The notes under the pieces were generated by a model, which searched no databases, was not told where the DNA came from, and worked only from the letters and a program-made list of their open reading frames with translations. A DNA stretch of 64,000 nucleotides from Eledone cirrhosa (lineage: Eukaryota > Mollusca > Cephalopoda > Octopoda > Eledonidae), in assembly GCA_964016885.1 (NCBI GenBank), contig OZ024742.1:361975848-362039847 (forward strand), read 5' to 3'. Position numbers and translations under genes: made by a program. This document shows positions 47,890 to 58,382 of the stretch, in pieces. The number at the start of each line of letters is the position of its first letter. The stretch's first letter is position 1.

Positions 47890-48645
47890 GAATAATCGAG
47901 TATCGAAAAATCGGCGCACGAGTTCACGATAAACAAAATTCGAAATGAGCGGCAGAGGGCTCAATAATTCAGATAAATCAGAGCTTTAACTATCGTTAAA
48001 ATACCGTCACACATAGAACATGTCTATAATCAACCGTACGACCGAAAAATTGCGATCTGGAAGATTCGGGACACTCAGAAAAAATATCAATAAATCAAAT
48101 GAATGTAAAAAGCATACCCGGACCCGCTAGAAAGATGGTAAATCTAGCTTCTTGGGTTTCTGTAAATCCTTAAACTGCCCTCTATCAGCTCACATAAAAA
48201 TATAAAAGACTTCTAGAGGCCAGCGGACGGGAAATTTACTTCCTCAACGAGCTTTGTCCGAACGAATGAAAAGGCATAACCCAGGCTGACGAAACGCACA
48301 TGGAATTCAGCAAGGGAGATAACCTCTATAGCGGCAAAAAATATTCGGGAAAATGTGGAAATACACATATCGAATAAGAGTGCTCAATAGACGTGTTAAA
48401 ATAAACAGGAGCTATTCATCATTTAATAGAATCGACAAAAAATGAACAATAAAATTAACTGGTCAATAGCTAGGTCTAGAGCTAAAAATAGTAGAATAAT
48501 CGAGTATCGAAAAATCGGCGCACGAGTTCACGATAAACAAAATTCGAAATGAGCGGCAGAGGGCTCAATAATTCAGATAAATCAGAGCTATAACTATCGT
48601 TATATATATATATAGTGTGAACATGGTGAGGCAAAAGGAGACAGT
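47789..48645. mobile_element. Element with 114-bp terminal direct repeats, flanked by short inverted repeats
   Basis: 47885-47998 and 48489-48602 are direct repeats (start TAGTAGAATAATCGAGTATC, end TAACTATCGTTA) with one visible difference, offset 604 bp. The interior has no ORF; CTGACGAAACGCACATGG at 48283 resembles PLE-type ends but lacks a stem II. Outside the repeats, CTCCTTTTGCCTCACTATG (near 47790) and its near reverse complement (near 48615) form an outer inverted repeat across TA runs. Ends are not TG..CA, so it is not a standard LTR. A PLE pseudo-LTR arrangement is a possibility. Confidence 0.6.
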
Positions 48646-48654
48646 ATAATTATA

Positions 48655-48685
<31 letters not shown>

Positions 48686-48729
48686 GATATATATATACAC
48701 ACACACACACACATATATGTGTAGATGCG

Positions 48730-48790
<61 letters not shown>
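48640..48790. repeat. (TA)n, (CA)n and (GT)n microsatellites
   Basis: TA-rich 48640-48696, (CA)n 48697-48712 and about 28 GT units at 48733-48790. Confidence 0.95.
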
Positions 48791-48792
<2 letters not shown>

Positions 48793-49258
48793 TTACAGCA
48801 TAGCCGAATGGTTAAGAAGTTGCAATCATTATGTGAATTGGCAGTATCGGTAGAAGGTCGGACATGCTTTCCAGCATAGTTACTTCCCTTTACGATCTGA
48901 GTTCAAATCCTGCCGAGGTTAACTTTGCCTTTCATCCTTACGGGGTCGATAAAACAAAGTACCAGTAATGTACTAGTAATTGCTGGCCTTGTGCCTAAAA
49001 TAGAAACAATTATGTTCTGGGTTCGATCTTATTTTTGGGGAATATTAATCAATCGTTATTTACCATAACTTCGTGTCCATCTGAGCCTTGTGAATGAAAT
49101 TGGGTAGACAGGTACTGTTTGGAAGCCCGGCCGATGAACTGTAAGTATAATTCAAAGTGTTAGTTTTGTCGTACTGTGTCACGCTGAATGTCCTTGAGAA
49201 TGACGTTATGTACACACGTGTCTGTGAGATACTCAACACTGTACATGTTCTACACTAA
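48791..49258 (+). mobile_element. SINE of the second family, interrupted by another SINE
   Basis: The A-box region TAGCCGAATGGTTAAGAAG (48800-48818) and the B-box GGGTTCGATCT (49020-49030) belong together as a tRNA-like head but are split by the SINE at 48835-49008. The body follows: ATTGGGTAGACAGGTACTGT, GCTGAATGTCCTTGAGAATG, CACACGTGTCTGTGAG and TACTCAACAC. This is the reverse orientation of the elements at 45233 and 49400. Confidence 0.72.
48835..49008 (+). mobile_element. Cephalopod SINE nested in another SINE
   Basis: It starts GAATTGGCAGTATCGGTAG, has GAGTTCAAATCCTGCCGAGG, then GGTCGATAAAACAAAGTACC (one change) and ends GTGCCTAAAATAGAAACA. It is flanked by ATTATGT at 48828-48834 and 49009-49015, a short target duplication inside the host SINE head. 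Confidence 0.9.
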
Positions 49259-49399
49259 TCAGGTATTGTTATAATGCTGCTGTAGGTAACTTAACAGAGC
49301 CTCAATCTTATTTGAATTGAAGAGTTAGAATGGAGTCAGCTTGGAATGGATGGACCTCCGTGCTTTCGACGATGAGTGTTCTAGTTGTCAGATTAACGA
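49259..49399. other. No recognised feature
   Basis: Short unassigned stretch between two SINEs. A 64-codon frame starting at 49330 runs into the next SINE and is not supported as a gene. Confidence 0.5.
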
Positions 49400-49710
49400 A
49401 ACAGCCTGCACATGGAAGTAATGCGTACGTGGCTGAATATTCCACAGACACGTGTACGTTTAATGTAGTTATCAGTAAGATTCAGCGTGATTCAGTGCCT
49501 GACATGACAAGTTTGGTACTTTGAAGAGGCTCAATCCATCCCACGGCCTTTTAAGAGTTTCCATCAAATACATTTCCCTCTCAGGACTTGGGTCGACCCC
49601 AGATTATGGAAAATGACAGTTGTCTAAGATACAGCGCGGTGGGATCGAAACCAGGTCTAAATGTTGCACACAGCGACTTAGACATTTGGCAATACTGTGT
49701 ACAATGCTTC
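49400..49710 (-). mobile_element. Second-family SINE, near complete, minus strand
   Basis: On the minus strand: a tRNA-like head with GGTTTCGATCCCACCGCGCT (about 49632-49651), GGGGTCGACCCAAGTCCTGA, then AGCCTCTTCAAAGTACC, TGAATCACGCTGAATCTTAC and ACACGTGTCTGTGGAATATT, CAGCCACGTACG. This is the best-preserved copy of the family in the window. Confidence 0.7.
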
Positions 49711-49999
49711 AACTTCACTTGACTTGTGATTTAAAACTCCTGGGTAGAACTTTGTCATAAGGATTGAACTTGTGTTCCGTTTGGAATGTGTTGCAGATCT
49801 AAGATGGTGTTTGTTTGGAACTGAACAAGTTTGCTGCTATAACCAACGCTCTGAGTGGAATTTAGTAGATGGAAACTGTGCAGAAGTCTGTCATCCCCAG
49901 CACAACATAAAACATACAATAATCTCTCTCATAGTCACCCTCTCACTATCTCTCTCCCCCTCCCCCTCTCTTTCTTACACGCAGACACACTCTCTCTCT

Positions 50000-50002
<3 letters not shown>

Positions 50003-50067
<65 letters not shown>
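50003..50067. repeat. (TA)n microsatellite after CT-rich tract
   Basis: A CT-rich run (49923-50000) is followed by about 32 TA units. Two overlapping frames here are low complexity and not genes. 49711-49922 and 50068-50246 contain nothing I recognise. Confidence 0.93.
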
Positions 50068-50071
<4 letters not shown>

Positions 50072-50246
50072 TTCAAGAGTAACCAATCTTAAAGAGAGAG
50101 ATGGAGATAAGAGAGGAGATATGTGATGATAGATTGATGAATTAGTTAAAAGCCAAAGCGTAAAGGCATGTGCTCAATGTGCAATATGCAGTAGAAAGCA
50201 GCTAGGTGGCAGGGTTCATGCAGAAGTTAGGTGCGCAGAGCTGGAA

Positions 50247-50999
50247 ATATTCATTAGTTAAGCAAAACAAGACCACAAATTTCTCAAGGAAGACATTATT
50301 AAAAGATTGTCAACATATTTTAGTTTGATGTAAGGAATGTAGAGAATAATAATAATAATATTAATAATAATAATGTCCGTTTACAATTGTTTCACTACTC
50401 CATATGATATTTCTGGATTAGATGACTATATATCATAATTGATCTGGTTCAGTTGAAAATAATTAACATATTTAAAAAACAGAGCGGCTCATCGGAACAT
50501 TATATTATGTAACATTCTCTCATTATTTTAATTTATAGGCGGTGGATTGCAGTATCGGTAGAGAGTCGGGCGCCATGCTTTCCAGCATAGTTACGTCCCT
50601 TTACGATCTGAGTTCAAATCCCGCCGAGGTTGACTTTGCCTTTCATCCTTACGGGGTCGATAAAATAAAGTACCAGTAATGCGCTGGGTAATTGCTGGCC
50701 TTGTGCCTAAAGTAGAAACAATTATTTTAATTTATATTCCTTTGAAGTTCCGATGAGCCGCTCTGTTTTTTAAATATGTTAATTATTTTCAACTGAACCA
50801 GATCAATTATGATATATAGTTATCTGATCCAGAAATATCATATGGAGTAGCGAAGCAATTGTAAACGGACATTATTATTATTAATATTATTATTATTATT
50901 CTCTACATTCCTTACATCAAATTAAAATATGTTGACAATCTTTTAATAATGTCTTCCTTGTGAAATTTGTGGTCTTGTTTTGCTTTACTAATGAATATA
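50247..50999. mobile_element. Foldback element, about 252-bp arms, with SINE in the loop
   Basis: The left arm 50247-50498 and right arm 50747-50999 are reverse complements with few changes (ends ATATTCATTAGTTAAGC / GCTTTACTAATGAATAT; inner ends CGGCTCATCGGAAC / GTTCCGATGAGCCG). Both arms carry AAT/ATT microsatellites. The central 250 bp is mostly a SINE (50538-50720). No coding sequence. Confidence 0.87.
50538..50720 (+). mobile_element. Complete SINE with 16-bp TSD
   Basis: It starts GGCGGTGGATTGCAGTATCG and ends CCTAAAGTAGAAACA, with the tRNA-like GAGTTCAAATCCCGCCGAGG and the GGTCGATAAAATAAAGTACC core. It is flanked by ATTATTTTAATTTATA at 50522-50537 and 50721-50736. It inserted into the spacer of the foldback element, so the foldback is older. 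Confidence 0.94.
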
Positions 51000-51190
51000 T
51001 ATATATATATATATATATATCCCAAGGCTCTGATACAATCAACACCATAAACACAGAGCTGGCATATCTAAGAACTAACTAACTGCCTGATGAGGTCATA
51101 GCCATTCAATGGCTATCAACGAAATATATATAGCAGTAAATAAAGGATTATATGTGTTCATGCAATTGACTTATGTTTCGTCACTATATA
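51000..51190 (+). mobile_element. Penelope-like 3'-end fragment with hammerhead
   Basis: A short sequence between two TA runs contains a hammerhead candidate (51082-51137), then AATAAAGG, and TATGTGTTCATGC. This arrangement resembles the end of a Penelope-like element. No coding sequence in it. Confidence 0.55.
51082..51137 (+). ncRNA. Candidate type I hammerhead ribozyme
   Basis: CTGATGA is at 51087-51093 and GAAA at 51121-51124. Stem I is ACTGC (51082-51086) with GCAGT (51133-51137), five perfect pairs. Stem II (51094-51120) closes with G-C and contains a perfect 7-bp ATAGCCA/TGGCTAT around TTCAA. Stem III is ATA/TAT with two-base loop, then T (51131) and A (51132); predicted cleavage is after 51132. 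All required core positions are intact. Confidence 0.75.
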
Positions 51191-51209
51191 TATATATATA
51201 TATATGATA

Positions 51210-51860
51210 ATAATGGAGCTGCGGCGCTGTAAATGGGTTACATATGAAAAAGTTTGTCCTCATCGGTGGCCTTCCAACCGTCGTAGGCATTTCGTCGCAT
51301 TAAAGGCCATATACCTCAGGTTGGTGCGAGCAACGGCTAAAAAAAGTCGTTGGGACACGTAAATAAAGGGGACGCTAGGGTAAACAAACAAAATGGTTTA
51401 AGCAGCAGAAAGTGATGAAGAAAGAAACAAGTCCCAGATTTCTATGAATATAAATTCGGTGGAATCGTGAACGAGAGAATAAAGACCATCAAACCTGGTT
51501 GAAATGTGAGCAAGGAAGGAATTTCGCACAGGTCTAACGGGAGGAAGAAGGAGTCCGATCTGCGAATTCGGTAAACATAAGTTCTGTGAAGTCGCAGACA
51601 AGAGAGAGAGAAAAAAAATTCATACCGGCTTTGCCAAGTGCCCGCGAGAAAAGGATTACGGACAGGTCAAACGGGAAGAAAGGGGAGGAGGAGAGGTAGT
51701 GACAGAGAGTGAGTGAGTGAAAGGTGAGGAAGAGGCTAACAGAGAGAGAGACTGCTAGAAAGGGTAAAGACACAAAGAACGAAACAGACTGGTGGCAGCG
51801 GAGGAAAAAATATATGTGTAAACTCCCGTTAGACCTGTGCGAAATTCCTTCCTTGCACTG
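51210..51860. mobile_element. Penelope-like terminal region with degenerate repeats and a 34-bp inverted repeat
   Basis: 51240-51380 resembles 62930-63060 (GGTTACATAT, CCTCATCGGTGG, TTTCGTCGCATTAAA, CCTCAGGTTGGTGCGAGCAA). Two imperfect units of about 120 bp follow (51440-51548, 51570-51690), each ending in CACAGGTCTAACGGGAGGAA-like sequence. A perfect 34-bp inverted repeat links 51510-51543 with 51823-51856, the latter running straight into the GIY-YIG frame, so the junction may be an inversion or template switch. Confidence 0.55.
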
Positions 51861-52210
51861 TGTCTACTACTGGCTCCAACAAATCATATATAGGATCTAC
51901 ATCGAACACATTTAAGAAAAGATATTACGCACACTCCAGTAGCTTTAACAATCCTAAACTAGCTAACACCACATCTTTAGCTGAAGCAGTAAATAACTAT
52001 AAAAAGAAAAAAATAGATTTCAAGCTATCGTGGGATACCATTCTGCAAAGAACTCCATATCTCGGGAACAGGAGAGAATGCAGATTATGTTCCGGGGAGA
52101 TCTTGGAAATTACTAAATCTAAGGACGATTTATTGAATAAAAGACAGGAACTGATTATAGCTTGTAATCACCGTATACGAAAAACATTTAAGTACTATAA
52201 ACTTAATTAA
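51842..52210 (+). pseudogene. Penelope-like element GIY-YIG endonuclease domain, C-terminal fragment
   Basis: The frame to TAA 52208-52210 encodes VSTTGSNKSYIGSTSNTFKK, RYYAHSSSFNN, an ELA-like segment (NTTSLAEAVNNYKK), then YLGNRRECRLCSGEI and LLNKRQELIIACNHR. These match the PLE-type GIY-YIG nuclease: a YIG.T motif, a helix with Arg and His, and the C-terminal C..C...E....LLNKR.E....C.HR pattern. No native start is present (the frame enters from an upstream junction), so it is a 5'-truncated relic. The RT portion is absent here. A 3' region of AT-rich DNA follows. Confidence 0.85.
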
Positions 52211-52424
52211 ACATTCTAAATAGCAACTCACTATAATTCTATGTAACGTACCATTTGTTAGTATCCCCTTCCCCTAATTATACGCCTTCCTGTTTATTTT
52301 TTAATTTTTTAACCTCTTAATTTTTTAGCTTCCATAGATTCATGCGTTACTGACTAAGGGCATCAAGGTACATATGTACCTGTAATTGCATGGGTATACA
52401 TGTATCTATGTATGTATGATAAGC

Positions 52425-52482
<58 letters not shown>

Positions 52483-52550
52483 ATATGTGTATGTGTGCGT
52501 ATATATGTATGTACATGTATGTGTGTGTACATGTATATATGTATGTATAA

Positions 52551-52614
<64 letters not shown>

Positions 52615-52680
52615 TTGTGTGCGTGTATGTATGTGTATGTATATGTTTATATCTATGTATGCGTATGTATATTTTTAATG
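52425..52680. repeat. (TA)n/(TG)n compound microsatellites
   Basis: Two TA runs (about 52427-52473 and 52554-52601) with TGTATG-type repeats between and after. Frames here are not genes. 52681-53557 is AT-rich with no recognised gene; CTGATGATATACATG at 53389 lacks a GAAA partner. Confidence 0.92.
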
Positions 52681-53554
52681 GAGTATCAATGTAAGTATAT
52701 CTCTATCTATATATGTGAATATATGTACTTTTATAATATATGTAATATATGTGATCTAAGAAAATTATGCGTTTTGACTATATGTCAACATGCATTTATC
52801 TGAGTTTGATTACTTATACATAGACACACTTAAAAACATTTACTATTTTATATTTTATGATGCATCATACGCTATATTATACTATATACAATGTACCATA
52901 CTGTACTATATTATATTACAATATATTATATTATTATATTATTATATTTTATTATCTTATTATAATTTTCATCTTTTAATATACTATATTTCCTTGTTAT
53001 GACCATTACTTTACCTATCTGTATTTATCCTAGTTATCTCTGTATATTTTATATTTACTTATTTATATTCACCTAAAAATTCCATACAACATAACTATCA
53101 TTTAATTTTTACATTCCTTTTTAAACTTCACTCCACCATCTACATTCCACTATCAATATAACAATCCCTTTTTCCTCATAGGTTCTTTATAGTAATTCTA
53201 TTTTTAACACCATTCAACCATTCCTTTCAAAGGGTCATGACCTCAACTGAAGTGAGTTATATTTCATCTTAACATCATATGTCAAAAAACCATTTGATTG
53301 GTTTGTTCTTCAGCTACCTCCAAATAAGGTCATAGAACTGAATTTACTATTGATTTTGAATAAAATTTTCATTGCTTTTGTCAACGGCTGATGATATACA
53401 TGTAGGTAAATATATTCCTTATCTGATATTTTGTAACTAACCCTACATAGATCGATAACGCAATATGCGTACGATGTATTATTATCACCTAGAAACGATC
53501 GTAAAGAAGTGAAGTATATTTCTAATGACTTGAATTTTTATTTCATTGTTTTTA

Positions 53555-53558
<4 letters not shown>

Positions 53559-53609
<51 letters not shown>
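53559..53609. repeat. (TA)n microsatellite
   Basis: About 25 TA units immediately left of the Merlin-type inverted repeat. Confidence 0.95.
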
Positions 53610-53614
<5 letters not shown>

Positions 53615-54214
53615 ACGTCAAGACGGGCGGTCTCAAAAGTGAAAGTAAATTTATTTTCATTTTCGAACGTCGTGTTTACATTTTGTGTGTGTGTTCAAAC
53701 GAAACATGCTGGCGACGAAGCTTCTTCTTTGCACGGCTCCATGTGTTCTTTATGAGCTGTGTGTGCACATCAAGGTCCGCAGGATCTACAAAGTTCCGTT
53801 CGTGCACCACAACATCATGAACGTAAATCCCACCTTCAATTTCAGAATAGGAAGCCCAACCATCAGAGATGATGCGGCTGCCTGGCAAAATCCCTGCTGA
53901 ATGAGGGACGAGAGTGTCAGAGCTTCGATTTGGGACTTCTGCAAGGCAGCAGCGTCTAGAATGGCGGACTCACCATTCTGCAAGCCTCATTACAAGATTA
54001 CTTCGGTATTAAGTACTCTTCTCTCAACCGTCAACTACACACAAACACACATATACATATATATATAATCAGTTAAAACGACAGAGGCTCTGATTCTGTC
54101 TTTAATCTCAGTAACTAATTTAGATCTAAACACACACACAAAATGTAAACACGACGTTCGAAAATGAAAATAAATTTACTTTCACTTTTGAGACCGCCCG
54201 TCTTGATATATGCC
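53610..54214. mobile_element. Merlin-type DNA transposon relic with 88-bp TIRs
   Basis: The left end 53610-53697 (GGCATACGTCAAGACGGGCG...) and right end 54127-54214 are inverted repeats with two mismatches near the tip. Both ends abut (TA)n, so an 8-9 bp TSD cannot be distinguished. The interior carries the 3' part of an ISXO2/IS1595-type transposase on the minus strand. Length is 605 bp, an internally deleted copy. Confidence 0.8.
53676..53960 (-). pseudogene. Merlin (ISXO2/IS1016-like) transposase, C-terminal fragment
   Basis: The open minus-strand frame runs to a stop at 53676-53678. It reads EVPNRSSDTLVPHSAGILPG, then SRIISDGWASYSEIEGGIYV, HDVVVHERNFVDPADLDVHT and QLIKNTWSRAKKKLRRQHV. 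This matches the ISXO2-like DDE domain: VPDRS-like block, IISDGW.AY with the second catalytic Asp, H..VNH...FVDP...HTQ.IE..W...K..LR. The usual Glu of the IE..W block reads as Lys (LIKNTW), so the copy is probably inactive. The N-terminal catalytic portion is missing. The stop lies next to the left TIR, as expected for a natural C-terminus. Confidence 0.83.
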
Positions 54215-54217
54215 TAT

Positions 54218-54307
<90 letters not shown>

Positions 54308-54600
54308 TTACATATACAAACATATATATATACACTGACATGCACACACAAATAAATACTTAGATATTTACACATACATACACATCCCACACAAACACAC
54401 ATAAACACACATACATACATACATACATACATACCCACATACACACATACACATATGCCCACAAACCCCCCACACACACATACACACAAACGAGCATCTA
54501 CACATATACACACATACATACACACACACATACAACCTTTCTCTAAACTAAATCAAATCAAATTTCTTCCTAATTTTTATTAAACTATTTTCATCCATTT
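54215..54600. repeat. (TA)n and CA/CATA-rich microsatellites
   Basis: TA-rich 54215-54310, then CACACATACATACA-type repeats to about 54535. No gene. Confidence 0.93.
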
Positions 54601-56270
54601 CTTCTTTTTTTCTTTTTTCAGATTCATTTATCCTCCATGTTTTTGTTTCCCATCCCTCCCCCTCTCCCGTCTACTCCTCCGCCCCTCTCTCTCCCTCTCT
54701 GCCTCTCTCTTCCTCCCTCTCGCCCCTCACTCTCAACATATTCTCTCCCTCCTCCCCGCACACTCTACTCCTCTTTGTCTCTCTTTCTTATTTCATTCAT
54801 ATTCTCTTCCCGCCTACATTTTCATCTTTCTCCTAAATCTCTCTCACCACCTCTTTCACATTACCATCTCCCTCTCACCACCTCTCTCTCACCACCTCTC
54901 TCACCACCTCTCTCACATCACCACCTCTCTCTCTCACCACCTCTCTCTCACCACCTCTCTCTCACCCCCTCTCTCACCATCTCTCTCTCACCACCTCTCA
55001 CTCTCACCATCTCTCTCTCACAATCTCTCTCTCACCATCTCTCTCTCACCATCTCACTCACCACCTCTCTCACATCACCACCTCTCTCTCAACACCTCTC
55101 TCACATCACCATCTTTCTCTCACCACATCTCTCTCACCACCTCTCTCACACCACTTCTCTCACCATCTCTCTCTCTCACCACTTCTCTCTCACCACCTCT
55201 CTCACATCACCATCTCTCTCTCACCACCCTTCTCTCTCACCACATCTCTCATCACCGCCTCTCTCTCACCACTTATCTCTCTCAACACCTCTCTCACATC
55301 ACCATCTCTCTCTCACCACATCTCTCTCACCACCTCTCTCTCACCACTTCTCTCTCTCACCATCTCTCTCACATCACCATCTCTCTCTCACCACCTCTCT
55401 CACACTACCTCTCTCTCACCACCTCTTTCTCTCACCACCTCTCTCACATCACCATCTCTCTCTCACCACCTCTCTGTCTCACCACTTCTCTCACCACCTC
55501 TCTCTTACATCACCAACTCTCTCACCACCTCTCTCACATCACCATCTCTCTCACCATCTCTCTCTCACCACCTCTCTCACATCACCACCTCTCTCTCACC
55601 ACCTCTCTCACATCACCATCTCTCTCTCACCACCTCCCTCTCTCACCACCTCTCTCTCATCACCTCCCTCTCTCACCACCTCTCTCTCATCACCTCCCTC
55701 TCTCACCATCTCTCTCTCCCCACCATCTCTCTCTCTCACCACCTCTCTCCCTCACCATCTCTCTCACATCACCATCTCTCTCTCACCACCTCTCTCTCAC
55801 CACCTCTCTCTCACCATATCTCTCTCACCACCTCTCTTTCACCACCTCTCTCTCACCATCTCTCTCTCACCACCTCTCTCACATCACCATCTCTCTCTCA
55901 CCCCTCTCTCTCTCACCCCTCTCTCTCTCACCCCTCTCTCTCTCACCTCTCTACCTCTCTCTCTCACCACCTCTCTCTCTCACCACCTCTCTCTTACCAT
56001 CTCTCTCTCACCATCTCTCTCACCCCTCTCTCTCCCTAAAATTATCTCGCTTTGTGTCTCTCTCTCCTTACCCTCTCTCTTGCTACGTCTATCCCTCCCT
56101 CCTCTTTATCGCTCTCCTTGCGCTCTCTCCTCACTTTTCTCTCACCTCTTCTCACTATCACTCATACCATTCACTATTCCCCCGCCTCTCTTTCTCCACC
56201 TCTTTCTTCCTCAGCCTCTCTTTTCCCCTGCTCCCTCTCTCTAACTCTCTCTCACCACCCCTCCTTTCCT

Positions 56271-56364
<94 letters not shown>

Positions 56365-56700
56365 CTTTCTCCGCTTCTCGTTCTTCCTCAACCTCTCTTT
56401 TTCCCTACTTCACTCTCTCCCTGTCTCTCCCCTACGTCGCTCTCACCATCCCTCCCTAGCTATCTTTCTTTCCCTCTCCTTCTCCCTGCCTCTCTCTCCA
56501 CCTCCCTCTCTCTCCACCTCTCCCTTCACCCTTTATCCCTCCCATGTCCCCATCCCCTCCCTCTCTCCCTTCCTCGCAACCCACCTCCCTCCCTCGCTTT
56601 CCTCCTCCCTCACCCCTCCACCACCATCTCCCTCTCTCTCTATCCACCCCCATCTCTCTCTCTCTCCACCCCGTCTCCCTCTCTCTATAACCAAGGAATC
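54600..56700. repeat. 2-kb CT-rich repeat region
   Basis: Pyrimidine-rich sequence built mainly from CTCTCTCACCAC and CACATCACCATCTCTCTCTC-type units (54830-56030), then (CT)n (56272-56344), then CCCT/CTCC-rich sequence. A 535-codon open frame spans it, but its S/L/P/H/T composition follows the repeat and there is no domain; I do not call it a gene. Confidence 0.93.
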
Positions 56701-56799
56701 TCTGACGTAAAAAGCAGCTCAGAAGATGTGAAATGTGATTGTAGAGTGAGAACGACTGAAGATTAACTTCATTTCATGCTTTAAATTGTTTAACTTGTC

Positions 56800-56870
56800 A
56801 AAACAACAACAACAACAGCAACAGCAACAATAACAACAACAACAACAACAACAGCAGCAGCAGAAGCAGC

Positions 56871-56912
<42 letters not shown>

Positions 56913-57190
56913 TGGATTAAAAAACAAAGAAAAAACAACAACGGCAATTAGTAAAAATCAAAATAAAACAAAATACAACAGAAACTACAACAACAACAAC
57001 AACAACAACAGCAGAAACTACAATAACAACAACAACTACAATAACAATTACATTAAAAGAAAAACAAAAAAGCAACAACGAAGACAATAAATAAAAACTA
57101 AAAACTAAAAGCAGCAACTACGCCAACAACAACATCATCAACAACAACAGCAACTACAACAACAACAACTACGACAACAACATCAATAAA
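56800..57190. repeat. (CAA)n-rich repeat
   Basis: Mainly CAA/ACA units with CAG and CTA variants, running to about 57190. The reverse strand reads as GTT-rich poly-Val/Phe and is not a gene. Confidence 0.93.
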
Positions 57191-57389
57191 AATTCAAAAA
57201 GTAATTATATTAAAAGTTGGTGTTTATGGGGATATTTCTAGGGTATAAAGTTATAGATAGATAGATAGAATGATTTGTGTCGAGGAAAGGGTGGATCAGA
57301 GAGTGTGGTGTTGTGGTGGAAGGCAAGCCCTTGAGGTGCAGTGTTAAAAGTGGTGATGAGTTCAAATCTGACATTGTTATATACTAGGT

Positions 57390-57525
57390 TTAAAGCTTTG
57401 GAAGGAGTGTCGGAAGCGGTGCTGGCACGACGCAAACACTTCCGATTTTTTTATTAAGGAGGTTAAGGTTCGAGAAGATTATAGTATGGGTCTCTAGTAG
57501 ACAGAGGTTACAGAATTTATTATAA
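57390..57525 (-). pseudogene. Penelope-like GIY-YIG C-terminus, fragment
   Basis: The minus frame ending at TAA (57390-57392) reads NKFCNLCLLETHTIIFSNLN, then LLNKKIGSVCVVPAPLPTLL and PKL. It matches the C-terminus of the PLE at 61267 (NKLCNLCLLETRTIIYSKQD, LLNRK). The 3' flank 57240-57390 also resembles 61140-61265 (CTAACATTGTTATATA, GGTTTAAAGCT), so both copies belong to one PLE family. Upstream sequence is lost. Confidence 0.75.
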
Positions 57526-58382
57526 ATATGGATTAACTCCCCTTAATTACACACCTACTTAAAACCACTGTAAATTCTCGCAGCAGAAAGAACCTATTCT
57601 ATAAATATGTATTAAATAACACTGAGCCTCAATACGTTACAATCCTTTACTACATCAAACATTCAATACGAATACATCGTAACATATGTGATGGATGTGA
57701 AAACTATAACTTCCTTTTTCTGGATATGAAAATGGAGGTGGATGTGAAAACTATAACTTTCTTTTTCTTTTTCTGCACACATACTAATTTGATCTATACA
57801 AAAAATACCCTCCCACTACAACCACCATAATACTCTTGCTTACCCGCTTAAAGTGCTTGTATTACATGTAATACCTTGCCACACAATACTCTTATATAAA
57901 TGAGACACACTTGCATGCTCTATATATGACCAACGCATACACTATCTACTAGATCTGATTATTGGACTATTCTCTTGCATTATCTGTGTTATCTGCCGCA
58001 TGTATTTTAATTTTGATTTTAAATTTGATTTGCTATACAAATATAGTATAGTATAATATATGTCGCTCCACTGTACATCAATATATATATATGTATCTGT
58101 ATGTCTCTTGCGTTGGATAGGAGGTCAATTATATGTACAAGCATTAAAAAATGGTCCGAAGACACCAAGCCTAGGTTTGGATGAAACAATTGTAAGTGAA
58201 TAAATGCTTTGAACATAGCTTTGATTCTTATGAATTCTATATAACTGCTCTGTAGAACAACTGATGTTCTTACATTGAGCTATTTATCTTACTGGTAATA
58301 AGGTAGTAATAAATTACTGACCTTCCCTGTTTATAGTTTAAAATATACATAACTATAAATAGTATCCTATATATTATATATA
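57526..58382. other. AT-rich stretch, no recognised gene
   Basis: A local duplication of GGATGTGAAAACTATAACTT occurs at 57692 and 57739. Otherwise no structure was found; a 65-codon minus frame at 58019 has no recognisable motif. Confidence 0.5.

Noticed and set aside
48280..48300. CTGACGAAACGC as hammerhead core
   Set aside because: CTGACGA runs directly into AAC with no room for stem II.
53388..53420. CTGATGATATACATG as hammerhead core
   Set aside because: No GAAA at the expected place (TAAA instead), and stem I strands do not pair.
54637..56244. 535-codon open reading frame
   Set aside because: It is read-through of CTCTCACCAC-type repeats; the product is S/L/P/H/T low complexity with no domain, and stops are absent simply because the repeat lacks TAA/TAG/TGA in that frame.
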